From: Oscillospiraceae bacterium
GTDB lineage: Bacteria; Bacillota_A; Clostridia; Oscillospirales; Oscillospiraceae
Length of the DNA: 20,279 bases
Assembly: GCA_015068055.1 (NCBI GenBank)
Contig: SVLG01000037.1
Coordinates: 1-20,279 of the forward strand
Direction of reading: 5' to 3'
The translations under genes and the position numbers were made by a program. Below are positions 13,285 to 20,279 of the stretch, one piece after another. Within the stretch, counting starts at the first letter, position 1. The number at the start of each line of letters is the position of its first letter. The notes under the pieces were generated by a model that searched no databases, had not been told where the DNA came from, and saw nothing but the letters and a program-made list of their open reading frames with translations.

Positions 13285-14034
13285 ATGAGTATTTTGGAAG
13301 TTAAGGACGTGTCCATCCGTTACATCACCGGCGACTTCAAGGACATCGGGCTAAAGGAATACCTGATGCGCCGCATCACAAAAAAATACCATGTAACCGA
13401 GTTCTGGGCAGACAGGAATATCAGCTTTTCTCTGGAACGAGGTGATATGCTTGGTATCATCGGCAGCAACGGTGCCGGTAAATCAACCCTGCTTAAGGCT
13501 ATCACCGGTATCATGGAGCCCACAGAAGGTAAGGTGTACCGGAGAGGCAATGTTGCTGCCCTGCTGGAATTGGCCAGCGGCTTCGATGGTGACCTTACCG
13601 TGAAGGAAAATGCCTATCTCCGCGGGGCCATGCTGGGGTATACCAGAGCATTTATGGACAGCACCTATGATGAGATTATTGATTTTTCCGAGTTGAAGGA
13701 ATTTGAGGACAGACCGTTCCGTCAGCTTTCCAGCGGCATGAAAAGCCGTCTTGCTTTCTCCATCGCCTGCCATGTTCAGCCGGATATCCTGATACTGGAT
13801 GAGGTTCTCTCTGTGGGTGACGGTGCTTTCAAAAAGAGAAGCGAAGCGAAAATGAAAGAGATCATCAATAACGGTGCCACCACCATTCTTGTCTCTCACT
13901 CCTTGACGCAAATCCGCAGCATGTCCACCAAGATTCTCTGGCTCCATAAAGGAAAGCAAATTGAGTTTGGGGATGACGTAAAAGGAATTTGTGACCGTTA
14001 TCAGAACTTTCTCGACGGCAAACTGAAACTCTGA
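13285..14034 (+). CDS. ABC exporter ATPase (Wzt/TagH-like, minimal form)
   Basis: A 249-residue ATP-binding subunit partnering the preceding permease. GSNGAGKST (60-68) is Walker A, LSSGMKSR (148-155) the ABC signature, ILILDEVLSVGD (168-179) Walker B with the D-loop region, and His205 in LVSHS the switch histidine. The N-terminal extension before Walker A (KEYLMRRITKKYHVTEFWA) is typical of O-antigen/teichoic-acid exporters and unlike ordinary importers. The protein ends soon after the nucleotide-binding domain, so it lacks the C-terminal carbohydrate-binding domain found in Wzt proteins that recognise a capped glycan. GAGGTGG precedes the ATG. Confidence 0.94.
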   Translation: MSILEVKDVSIRYITGDFKDIGLKEYLMRRITKKYHVTEFWADRNISFSLERGDMLGIIGSNGAGKSTLLKAITGIMEPTEGKVYRRGNVAALLELASGFDGDLTVKENAYLRGAMLGYTRAFMDSTYDEIIDFSELKEFEDRPFRQLSSGMKSRLAFSIACHVQPDILILDEVLSVGDGAFKKRSEAKMKEIINNGATTILVSHSLTQIRSMSTKILWLHKGKQIEFGDDVKGICDRYQNFLDGKLKL

Positions 14035-14044
14035 TTTTATGAAA

Positions 14045-14066
14045 CGGCAGCCCGAATGGGCTGCCG
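14045..14066 (+). terminator. Hairpin after the ABC ATPase gene (weak terminator)
   Basis: CGGCAGCCC (14045-14053) pairs perfectly with GGGCTGCCG (14058-14066) around a GAAT loop, 11 bases after the ATPase stop. No T-run follows on the plus strand, so termination may be incomplete or the hairpin may protect the mRNA end. Confidence 0.5.
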
Positions 14067-14075
14067 CTCGCATTC

Positions 14076-14088
14076 GTGATAATATCAC
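14076..14088. promoter_or_regulatory. 13-bp dyad, candidate activator site
   Basis: GTGATAATATCAC is a perfect dyad with 6-bp arms and a single central base at 14082. It overlaps the weak -35 of the thioredoxin promoter and is centred about 41 bases before the expected transcript start. GTGA...TCAC is the core of Crp/Fnr-type sites, but the spacing is one base shorter than the classic CRP site. Confidence 0.55.
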
Positions 14089-14116
14089 AGACCCCACATC
14101 GCTCTTCCTGTATAAT
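14088..14116 (+). promoter_or_regulatory. Thioredoxin operon promoter (perfect -10, poor -35)
   Basis: TATAAT (14111-14116) is a perfect -10 box. Seventeen bases upstream stands CAGACC (14088-14093), only 3 of 6 matches to TTGACA. The expected start is near 14123, giving a leader of about 113 bases. A weak -35 with a dyad on top of it suggests dependence on an activator. Confidence 0.55.
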
Positions 14117-14235
14117 GCGGCTATAAACAACATATCATTGGTGTGATCTTCTGAGCGGGCGGCATAGTCCGCACCGGATTTACTAAAAATGATAGGAGCC
14201 GGATATTCTAAAGAAAAATAAGGAGGAATAAAGCA

Positions 14236-14541
14236 ATGTCCGTTATTACGATTACGAAGGAAAATTTTGACACTGAGGTTCTGAGCAGCGACAAACCCGT
14301 TCTGCTGGATTTCTGGGCCAGCTGGTGCGGTCCCTGCCGCATGGTGGGACCCATTGTTGACGAGATTGCTGAGGAGCGCAGCGACATCAAGGTGGGCAAG
14401 GTCAACGTGGATGAGCAGCAGGAGCTGGCCGCCAAATTCGGCGTCATGAGCATCCCCACGCTGCTGGTCTTCAAGGATCGCAAGGTTGTCAACCAGTCCG
14501 TTGGTGCCCGGCCAAAGGCTCAGATTCTTGCCCTGCTCTAA
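14236..14541 (+). CDS. trxA: Thioredoxin
   Basis: A 101-residue cytosolic disulfide reductase of normal thioredoxin length. FWASWCGPCR (26-35) holds the redox pair Cys31 and Cys34 in the classical WCGPC motif, LLDFWA precedes it, and SIPT (72-75) supplies the cis-proline Pro74. AAGGAGG lies before the ATG. The next gene begins 11 bp after its stop behind AAGGAG, so the two form an operon. The association with a rhodanese/CoADR fusion suggests it reduces persulfides or disulfides in the same pathway; that part is inference. No thioredoxin reductase gene lies in the window. The call itself is secure. Confidence 0.97.
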   Translation: MSVITITKENFDTEVLSSDKPVLLDFWASWCGPCRMVGPIVDEIAEERSDIKVGKVNVDEQQELAAKFGVMSIPTLLVFKDRKVVNQSVGARPKAQILALL

Positions 14542-14552
14542 AGGAGAAGGCC

Positions 14553-16583
14553 ATGGGTTTTCTGGACTATTTCAAGTCCCCCGATATCAATCAGGGATTC
14601 AAACAGTTCAAAGCGACGCCCGGCGCACTGCTGCTGGATGTGCGCAACGAGGACGAATATGCTGCCGGGCACCTTCCCGGCAGCATCAACCTGCCCATGC
14701 AACGTCTGGGACTCATTGATGACATCGCCGGGGCGGATACTCCGCTCTTTACCTACTGCCTCAGTGGCGGACGCAGCCGCAAGGCAGCTTCCATCCTCAA
14801 GGTGAAAGGCTACACCGTTACTGACATAGGCGGAATCAACGGCTGGAAAGGCGCCGACGTTGCTGAGAAGGATATCGAGTCCGGCGGGAAGCTGAAGCTC
14901 GTGATCGTGGGCGGTGTGGCAGGTGGTGCCAGCGCAGCCGCCCGCGCTCGTCGCTTGAATGAGCAGGCAGAAATCGTTGTCTTCGAACGCAGCGGTTATA
15001 TCTCCTATGCAAACTGCGGTCTTCCCTATTACATAGGTGGAACCATACGTGACCCGGAGGATCTCACACTGCAGACTCCGGATAGTTTTTACAGCCGTTT
15101 CCGGGTGAGAATGCACGTGCACCACGAAGTCACCGCCATCCATCCGGAACGCAAAACCGTCCGTGTAAAGAATCTGGAAACGGGCGCGGAGTTTGAAGAA
15201 AGCTATGACAAGCTCCTCCTCTCCCCCGGCGCCAGACCCACGCGGCCCAAACTGCCTGGCAGTGACGTAGACCGGCTCTTTACCCTCCGCACCGTGGAGG
15301 ACAGTTTCCGTATTCGTGACTTTGTGGTAAAGGAGCAGCCCAGGAGCGTGGTTCTGGCCGGCGGCGGCTTCATCGCGCTGGAGTTGGCCGAAAACCTGCG
15401 GGAGCTTGGCATGGATGTGACCATTGTGCAGCGCCCAAAACAGCTTCTTCGACCACTGGACAGCGACATGGCCGCCTTCGTCCATGGACAGTTCCGCAAA
15501 CATGGGGTAAAGCTAGCACTGGGTCATGAGGTTCTCGGCTTTGAGGATGCCAAGGAGGGCGTCCGGGTTCTGTTGAAGGATGCCGCACCTCTCACCGCCG
15601 ACATGGTGGTGCTGGCCATTGGCGTGACACCGGATACCCATCTCGCCAAAGAAGCCGGGCTGAAGCTTGGTATGAAGGGCAGCATCCTTGTAAATGACTA
15701 CATGGAAACTTCCGAGCCCGACATCTACGCTGTGGGTGACGCGGTACAGGTAAAGCACTTTGTCAGCGGCGAGGATACGCTCCTCTCTCTGGCGGGCCCC
15801 GCCAACCGACAGGGCCGTATTGCCGCGGACAATATCTGCGGCGGACGCAGCCGCTACACCGGCTCTCAGGGCAGCGCCATTGTCAAACTTTTTGACATGA
15901 CTGCCGCCGTTACCGGCCTCAACGAAAGCGCCGCCAAAGCCGCAGGCATTGTTTACGATAAAGTCTTTCTCTCCCCGGCCAGCCATGCAGGCTACTATCC
16001 CGGCGGAAAGGTCATGAGTATGAAGGTACTCTTTGAGAAAGGAAGCGGGCGGCTTCTGGGCGCACAGATCGTGGGCTATGAAGGTGTGGACAAACGTATT
16101 GACGTACTGGCCACCGCCATCCACGCCGGGATGCGGGCCGCCGATCTGGCAGAGCTGGATCTGGCCTATGCGCCTCCCTTCTCCTCCGCAAAGGATCCGG
16201 TAAATATGGTGGGCTTCATGGCGGAAAACATCGAAAACGGCATCCTGAAGCAGTTCTTCTGGGACCAGGTGGATATCCTTCCCCGGGATGGCAGCGTAAC
16301 GCTGCTGGATACCCGTACGGAAGCAGAGTATGCCCGGGGACACTTTGACGGCTTCCTCAACATTCCCGTGGATGAACTGCGGGAGCGCATCCATGAACTG
16401 GAGGCCGGTAAGCCGATTTATGTAAACTGCCAGAGCGGACTGCGCAGCTATATTGCCTGCCGCATACTGGCCGGACACGGCTTCGACTGCTACAACTTCT
16501 CCGGTGGGTACCGGGTCTACGAAGCCATAAGGCACGATAAGGCACTCATAGAACAGGCTCTCCCCTGTGGGATGGACAGATAG
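14553..16583 (+). CDS. CoA-disulfide/persulfide reductase-like flavoprotein with rhodanese domains at both ends
   Basis: A 676-residue three-part fusion. Residues about 15-105 form a rhodanese domain with LLLDVRNEDEYAAGH and CLSGGRS (active Cys69). Residues about 114-560 form a pyridine-nucleotide-disulfide oxidoreductase of the CoADR/Npsr type: VIVGGVAGGASAAARARR (117-134) binds FAD, SYANCGLPYY (151-160) holds the single active Cys155, VVLAGGGFIALELA (266-279) fits NAD(P)H binding, IYAVGDA (391-397) is the second FAD motif, and YAPPFSSAKDPVN (539-551) is the conserved C-terminal segment. Residues about 578-665 form a second rhodanese domain with LLDTRTEAEYARGH and CQSGLRS (Cys626). Characterised CoADR-RHD enzymes have one C-terminal rhodanese and reduce CoA disulfide, CoA-persulfide or polysulfide. 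The role here is probably sulfane-sulfur or thiol homeostasis. AAGGAG precedes the ATG. Confidence 0.93.
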   Translation: MGFLDYFKSPDINQGFKQFKATPGALLLDVRNEDEYAAGHLPGSINLPMQRLGLIDDIAGADTPLFTYCLSGGRSRKAASILKVKGYTVTDIGGINGWKGADVAEKDIESGGKLKLVIVGGVAGGASAAARARRLNEQAEIVVFERSGYISYANCGLPYYIGGTIRDPEDLTLQTPDSFYSRFRVRMHVHHEVTAIHPERKTVRVKNLETGAEFEESYDKLLLSPGARPTRPKLPGSDVDRLFTLRTVEDSFRIRDFVVKEQPRSVVLAGGGFIALELAENLRELGMDVTIVQRPKQLLRPLDSDMAAFVHGQFRKHGVKLALGHEVLGFEDAKEGVRVLLKDAAPLTADMVVLAIGVTPDTHLAKEAGLKLGMKGSILVNDYMETSEPDIYAVGDAVQVKHFVSGEDTLLSLAGPANRQGRIAADNICGGRSRYTGSQGSAIVKLFDMTAAVTGLNESAAKAAGIVYDKVFLSPASHAGYYPGGKVMSMKVLFEKGSGRLLGAQIVGYEGVDKRIDVLATAIHAGMRAADLAELDLAYAPPFSSAKDPVNMVGFMAENIENGILKQFFWDQVDILPRDGSVTLLDTRTEAEYARGHFDGFLNIPVDELRERIHELEAGKPIYVNCQSGLRSYIACRILAGHGFDCYNFSGGYRVYEAIRHDKALIEQALPCGMDR

Positions 16584-16584
16584 G

Positions 16585-16612
16585 AAGAACCGCTCCTTAT
16601 GGAGCGGTTCTT
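16585..16612. terminator. Terminator between convergent operons, stop codon in its loop
   Basis: AAGAACCGCTCC (16585-16596) pairs perfectly with GGAGCGGTTCTT (16601-16612) around TTAT. On the plus strand TTCTTTTC follows, giving a good terminator for the thioredoxin operon. On the minus strand the T-run is shorter. The TAA stop of the facing hydrolase gene (16599-16597) sits at the loop. Confidence 0.88.
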
Positions 16613-17463
16613 TTCAGCATATCGATCATGATCCTTGTATTCACACGCATGGCGGAGTCCGGGTAGATGCGGTCCATATAGGGATTCATGTACTTCCTGC
16701 GAAAGCCGGCGCATATTTCATCTTCCGTTTCACTTTCGGCGGCAAGGGTCAGCAGGTATTCCCGGCCCTCCACGGCGGCGCTCCGGGCATTCTTCAGGAA
16801 CCACGCAGTCTGCTCAGATGTCAAAAGGCCATAATGGGGCGAGTGCATCTGTTCAATATCCATAGCACAAACCCGGTCGATGGAGTTCAGCACATCCTCA
16901 TAGCTTACGAGGTAGGAGGGCACGATCATAGCTTCTCCGTCATATACGCCCAGACTCTCCGTAGCGATCAGGAGCTTTCGCGCAGCGCAGTAATAGCCCA
17001 CGCTGCACCGTGTGTGGCCCGGAAGATTGACGACCTCGAAGTCCATGGATCCGGCATGAACAATATCACCATCCTCCGCCGGCACGTCTACACGCAGCTC
17101 CCCGCCCAGAAATTCATACTCCGTCACGCCGCATTCCGCAGCAAATTTCCCGTCCAGTTCACGCATGACCCGGAGAGCGCCGCTGCGCGGAAAGATAGAA
17201 GCCGCATAGCTTCCGGCCACCACCGTGGCCTCCGGATATCGGCGCAGTACATAGGCACTGCCAAGGGCATGGTCATAGTGGGAATGGGTCAGGAAAATAT
17301 AGTCAAGTTTTCTCTCCCCAAGAGCCTTCGTTATCTTTTCCGCAACAGCAAATCCCGTGAAGCCGAAGCCGGAATCAATAAGGATACTGGTTTCCCCGTC
17401 ATCCAAAAGAAAGGCACTGTCACCGGGCAGACAGCGAACATCCGTTACTTTCAATTCTGTCAC
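16597..17463 (-). CDS. Metallo-beta-lactamase-fold hydrolase
   Basis: A 288-residue MBL-fold enzyme. THSHYDHALG (59-68) is the HxHxDH metal motif, with His60, His62, Asp64 and His65. LPGHTRCSVGYY gives His150, and HSPHYG gives a late His210. At the usual place of the bridging Asp the chain reads IATESLGVYDG, with Glu169 rather than the common GD; this may define a subgroup. The gene starts at GTG 17463, whose GTGA overlaps the stop of the Crp/Fnr gene, so translation is coupled. Its last codons lie in a terminator stem. MBL-fold enzymes range from glyoxalase II and persulfide dioxygenase to lactonases; the ETHE1 form (HxHAD) is not matched. The substrate is unknown, and control by or with the regulator is inferred from coupling. 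Confidence 0.9.
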   Translation of the reverse strand: MTELKVTDVRCLPGDSAFLLDDGETSILIDSGFGFTGFAVAEKITKALGERKLDYIFLTHSHYDHALGSAYVLRRYPEATVVAGSYAASIFPRSGALRVMRELDGKFAAECGVTEYEFLGGELRVDVPAEDGDIVHAGSMDFEVVNLPGHTRCSVGYYCAARKLLIATESLGVYDGEAMIVPSYLVSYEDVLNSIDRVCAMDIEQMHSPHYGLLTSEQTAWFLKNARSAAVEGREYLLTLAAESETEDEICAGFRRKYMNPYMDRIYPDSAMRVNTRIMIDMLKRTAP

Positions 17464-18116
17464 TCCGCAAGGGCCTCCAAACCTTCCTCATCCAAGATCT
17501 CCACCGTACCGCGGGTAAGTTTCACAAGTCCCTCACTCTGGAAGTACCGAAGCATGCGGGTAATCACCTCGCGGGCAGTGCCCAGATGATTGGCTATCGT
17601 CTCATGGGTGATACGAAGAGAAGCGGTTCCCTCCAGTCGGCTTTCCTCCATAAGGAAGGATGCAAGCCGCTTATCCTGACTCTTCCACATGATCTGCTCT
17701 ATGAGCCACATGATTTCGCTGAAACGGCTGGCCATCAGTTCATGGGAATAGTTTGCCATAACCGCCGACTCGTCCATCAGTTTGCGGTAAATCCAGGGTG
17801 GGATAAACCAGATTTCCGAGTCCTTTTCTGCGGCAATGAACAGTTCAAACATGATGCTCGGAATCACGCAGGAGGCGGAAAAGAGACAGGTATCCCGTTC
17901 AAAGAGACGATAGAGGGTGATTTCCCGGCCCTCATCGGAGAGCATATAGGCCCGAAGCTGACCGCTGCGCACCAGCATCAGCCCAGAGCAGTCCAGCGAG
18001 CCATTATGTACGACCGTACCCTTCTCCACCTGACGGCGCACCAGAGAGGAGCGTATCATTTCCTTATGTTCGTCGGTAAACTTTTCCCACATGGGGAAAT
18101 ACTCGGCAACGTCCAT
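17460..18116 (-). CDS. Crp/Fnr-family transcriptional regulator
   Basis: A 218-residue protein. An N-terminal cyclic-nucleotide-binding-like beta-barrel (about 8-115) is followed by a long dimer helix (about 120-145) and a winged helix with LRITHETIANHLGTAREVIT (167-186), typical of the family's helix-turn-helix, then YFQSEGLVKLTRGTVEILD. The N-terminal cysteine cluster that holds the Fnr iron-sulfur centre is absent. Instead Cys43, Cys77 and Cys83 (CLFSASC) occur in the sensor domain. The cAMP pocket signature is not recognisable, so the signal may be redox or another ligand. GAGG lies before the ATG, 11 bp after the HAD gene. It lies between gnd-HAD and the MBL hydrolase and converges on the thioredoxin operon, whose promoter has a Crp/Fnr-like dyad. 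The regulatory link is a hypothesis. Confidence 0.92.
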   Translation of the reverse strand: MDVAEYFPMWEKFTDEHKEMIRSSLVRRQVEKGTVVHNGSLDCSGLMLVRSGQLRAYMLSDEGREITLYRLFERDTCLFSASCVIPSIMFELFIAAEKDSEIWFIPPWIYRKLMDESAVMANYSHELMASRFSEIMWLIEQIMWKSQDKRLASFLMEESRLEGTASLRITHETIANHLGTAREVITRMLRYFQSEGLVKLTRGTVEILDEEGLEALAE

Positions 18117-18127
18117 AGTTTTCCTCT

Positions 18128-18955
18128 TTACAAACAGTAAGTTTCAATGGCCCGGGCTACACCGTCCTCGTTGCAGCCGGCTGTCAGCACATTGGCTGCC
18201 GCTCTGGCCTCATCGCAGGCATTGGCCATAGCAACGCCGAGCCCCGCATCCCGGAGCATAGTGACGTCGTTCAGTCCATCACCGCAGGCCATTGTGGCAG
18301 ATATGGGCACACCCAGATACGCAGCCAGCTGCCGCAGCGCCGCGCCCTTATGGGCGCCGATGTCGTTTAGCTCCACATTGTCCGCCACCGAGGTGGTGAC
18401 CGCAATGTCCGGCAGCATCCCCGGCAGTTCCTTCAAAAGCCTCTGACGCAAAGCCGCGTCCCGGGTGAAAAACTGGATCTTCTGCACATCGTGCTGCAGC
18501 TCGGCCAGATGGGTCTTCAGCTCCGGCACAGGCTTTCGCAGTTCGCGGAGCATCTTAATGTAATGGGGATTATCCGTATAATCCTCCACCCGCTCCCAGA
18601 AGTCCCGGCTCATCCAGCCCCAGTTATCCATAAAGCAGTCGTAGAGCAGCGGCATGGTGTCCAGAAGCTCCATCACCGCAACAGCCCGCTTCCACGGAAT
18701 CTCCGTTCTGGACACGGCACAGTCCCGGCGTATGTCATAGACCTGCGCACCGTTGATCGTGATGGCATAGTGGAGAAAAGGCAGCTCCCTTATGCACGGG
18801 GGCATACCGCCAAAGAAGCGGCCGGTGGTAGGGACGATCTCTATTCCCTTCGCTGCCGCCCGCTCCAGAGCCGAAAGGCAGCCCTCCGTGAGCTCCTTGC
18901 GGGAGTTCAGGAGGGTGCCGTCCAGATCCAGGGCTATGATCTTAATATCAGGCAT
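18128..18955 (-). CDS. Cof-type HAD-IIB sugar-phosphate phosphatase
   Basis: A 275-residue haloacid-dehalogenase-type phosphatase. [10 protein letters not shown] (9-18) has nucleophile Asp10 and Asp12, TTGR (43-46) is motif II, Lys203 in GAHKG is motif III, and [10 protein letters not shown] (225-234) is motif IV. The large cap between about 80 and 185 is of the C2 (Cof) type. These enzymes dephosphorylate small sugar phosphates or flavin/pyridoxal precursors. The start at 18955 is chosen because an upstream in-frame ATG would add 36 low-complexity residues lying inside gnd. With this start the gene overlaps gnd by 8 bp and shows no clear ribosome site, so it relies on translational coupling. 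Its place after gnd suggests a phosphosugar substrate, which is inference. Confidence 0.92.
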   Translation of the reverse strand: MPDIKIIALDLDGTLLNSRKELTEGCLSALERAAAKGIEIVPTTGRFFGGMPPCIRELPFLHYAITINGAQVYDIRRDCAVSRTEIPWKRAVAVMELLDTMPLLYDCFMDNWGWMSRDFWERVEDYTDNPHYIKMLRELRKPVPELKTHLAELQHDVQKIQFFTRDAALRQRLLKELPGMLPDIAVTTSVADNVELNDIGAHKGAALRQLAAYLGVPISATMACGDGLNDVTMLRDAGLGVAMANACDEARAAANVLTAGCNEDGVARAIETYCL

Positions 18956-20279
18956 TGTAGGTGGAAGCAGAGGTATTGCCGCCGTGGCCGGTCCAGTTGG
19001 TGTGGTAGAACTGGCCCCTGGGCTGATCGACGCGCTCGTAGGTATGGGCACCAAAATAGTCACGCTGAGCCTGCAGCAGGTTGGCGGGCAGACGACCGCA
19101 GGTGTAGCCGTCGAAGTAGGTCAGCGCGGAGGAAATGGCGGGCATGGGGATGCCGGCCTTCACCGCGTAGGCCACCACCTCACGCCAGGCAGGAAGCAGG
19201 GCGCGGATCGTCTCGGCAAAGTAATCGTCCATGAGGAGGTTCTGCAGCTCGGGGGCCTTGTCAAAGGCTTCCTTGATCTTACCAAGGAAGACACTGCGGA
19301 TGATGCAGCCGCCGCGCCACATAAGGGCGATGCCGCCGTAGTTCAGGTTCCAGCCGTTGGTCTTGGCCGCGGCACGCATCAGCGCATAGCCCTGGGCGTA
19401 GGAGATGATCTTGGAGGCATAGACGGCCTTGCGCAGGCAGTCGATAAAGGCAGCCTTGTCGCCCTCAAAGGCGGGGATGCTCTTGGGGTAAACTTCGGCG
19501 GCAGCCACGCGCTCGGCCTTGATGGCAGAGAGGCAGCGGGCAAACACGGCCTCACAGACCAGAGTCAGGGGCTGACCCTCGTCCAGAGCAGCGATGCCGG
19601 TCCACTTGCCGGTGCCCTTCTGACCGGCGGTGTCGAGGATCTGATCCACCACATACTCACCGTTTTCGTCCTTGTAGGCCAGAATGTCGCGGGTGATCTC
19701 GATGAGGTAGCTGTCCAGTTCCCCCTGATTCCACTCGGCAAAGACCTGGTGCATCTCCTCGTTCGTCATGCCGAGACCATCGTGCATCAGCTGGTAAGCC
19801 TCGCAGATAAGCTGCATATCGCCGTACTCAATGCCGTTGTGGACCATCTTCACAAAGTGGCCCGCGCCGCCTTCGCCCACCCAGTCACAGCAGGGCGCGC
19901 CGTCTTCCACCTTGGCGCAGATAGCCTGGAAAATGGGCTTCACATGCTCCCAGGCAGCCTTGGAGCCGCCGGGCATGAGGCTGGGGCCGTTGAGAGCGCC
20001 CTCCTCACCGCCGGAGACACCGGTGCCCACATAAAGGAGACCCTTGCTCTCCACATAGGCGCAGCGGCGGGCCGTGTCGGGGAAGTGGCTGTTGCCGCCA
20101 TCGATGATGATATCGCCTTCCTCCAGATAGGGCAGGAGCTGCTCGATCATCTCATCCACGGCAGAACCGGCCTTGACCATCATAAAGACCTTGCGGGGTT
20201 TGGCAAGGTTATCAGCCAGAGCCTGCAGACTCTCACAGCCGATGATGTTCTTGCCGGCGGCGCGGCCATTCACAAAGCT
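18948..20279 (-). CDS. gnd: 6-phosphogluconate dehydrogenase, decarboxylating (N-terminus beyond window)
   Basis: 444 codons up to the window edge; about 25-40 N-terminal residues, including the first nucleotide-binding glycine motif, lie outside. The enzyme makes ribulose 5-phosphate, CO2 and NAD(P)H in the oxidative pentose-phosphate pathway. Visible signatures are [41 protein letters not shown], and the catalytic [19 protein letters not shown] with its conserved Lys and Asn-Gly-Ile-Glu. [12 protein letters not shown] and the C-terminal [18 protein letters not shown] are also present. The helical C-terminal half is full length, so this is the long (about 470-residue) form. It is the first visible gene of the operon with HAD, Crp/Fnr and MBL; any earlier genes or the promoter lie outside the window. 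The frame is intact throughout. Confidence 0.97.
   Translation of the reverse strand, partial: SFVNGRAAGKNIIGCESLQALADNLAKPRKVFMMVKAGSAVDEMIEQLLPYLEEGDIIIDGGNSHFPDTARRCAYVESKGLLYVGTGVSGGEEGALNGPSLMPGGSKAAWEHVKPIFQAICAKVEDGAPCCDWVGEGGAGHFVKMVHNGIEYGDMQLICEAYQLMHDGLGMTNEEMHQVFAEWNQGELDSYLIEITRDILAYKDENGEYVVDQILDTAGQKGTGKWTGIAALDEGQPLTLVCEAVFARCLSAIKAERVAAAEVYPKSIPAFEGDKAAFIDCLRKAVYASKIISYAQGYALMRAAAKTNGWNLNYGGIALMWRGGCIIRSVFLGKIKEAFDKAPELQNLLMDDYFAETIRALLPAWREVVAYAVKAGIPMPAISSALTYFDGYTCGRLPANLLQAQRDYFGAHTYERVDQPRGQFYHTNWTGHGGNTSASTYNA

Noticed and set aside
18956..19063. Upstream ATG giving a 36-residue N-terminal extension of the HAD phosphatase
   Set aside because: The extension lies inside gnd, is low-complexity (Pro/Thr/Ser/Ala), and the HAD fold starts normally at 18955.

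Overview
The window looks like chromosomal DNA from a moderately GC-rich, Gram-positive anaerobe of the Clostridia, probably an Oscillospiraceae-like gut bacterium. The support is indirect: strong AGGAGG-type ribosome sites, a SipW/TasA-type secretion cluster, a minimal ABC polysaccharide exporter with a GT2 enzyme, a GPH sugar symporter beside GH36/GH1/GH13 glycosidases, and a CoA-disulfide-reductase-like enzyme carrying rhodanese domains. The genus cannot be named from the sequence alone. No rRNA, tRNA, CRISPR array, transposase or phage gene was seen.

Region 1 (1-3949, minus strand) is a surface-fibre cluster. A SipW-type signal peptidase is followed by four different TasA/CalY-like secreted proteins, each with the SipW-type signal peptide. 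Last comes a secreted protein with a Cys/His motif and a tandem EPTP tail that runs off the window edge. The two most distal genes lie behind a 116-bp spacer that folds into a long hairpin. Its non-Watson-Crick positions are G-U pairs only in the coding-strand RNA.

Region 2 (4064-10778) is a carbohydrate-use locus. GH1, GH36 and a GPH symporter form a translationally coupled minus-strand operon. A GH13 alpha-glucosidase, probably an oligo-1,6-glucosidase, is transcribed divergently from a 99-bp spacer whose two promoters have abutting -35 boxes. The set fits uptake of plant oligosaccharides and their cleavage inside the cell.

Region 3 (10779-14066, plus strand) is a shrunken cell-surface polysaccharide locus. 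It holds one GT2 glycosyltransferase, a decayed second GT2 fragment, and a Wzm/Wzt (TagG/TagH)-like ABC exporter. The roughly 310 bp upstream contains repeats and no convincing gene.

Region 4 (14076-16612, plus strand) is a thiol/sulfane-sulfur operon: thioredoxin, then a 676-residue rhodanese-CoADR-rhodanese fusion. Its promoter has a perfect -10 box, a poor -35 box and a 13-bp perfect dyad centred near -41, the layout of an activator-dependent promoter.

Region 5 (16597-20279, minus strand) is a tightly packed operon read toward region 4: 6-phosphogluconate dehydrogenase (partial), a Cof-type HAD phosphatase, a Crp/Fnr-family regulator and a metallo-beta-lactamase-fold hydrolase. The two regions meet at a hairpin terminator whose loop contains the hydrolase stop codon.
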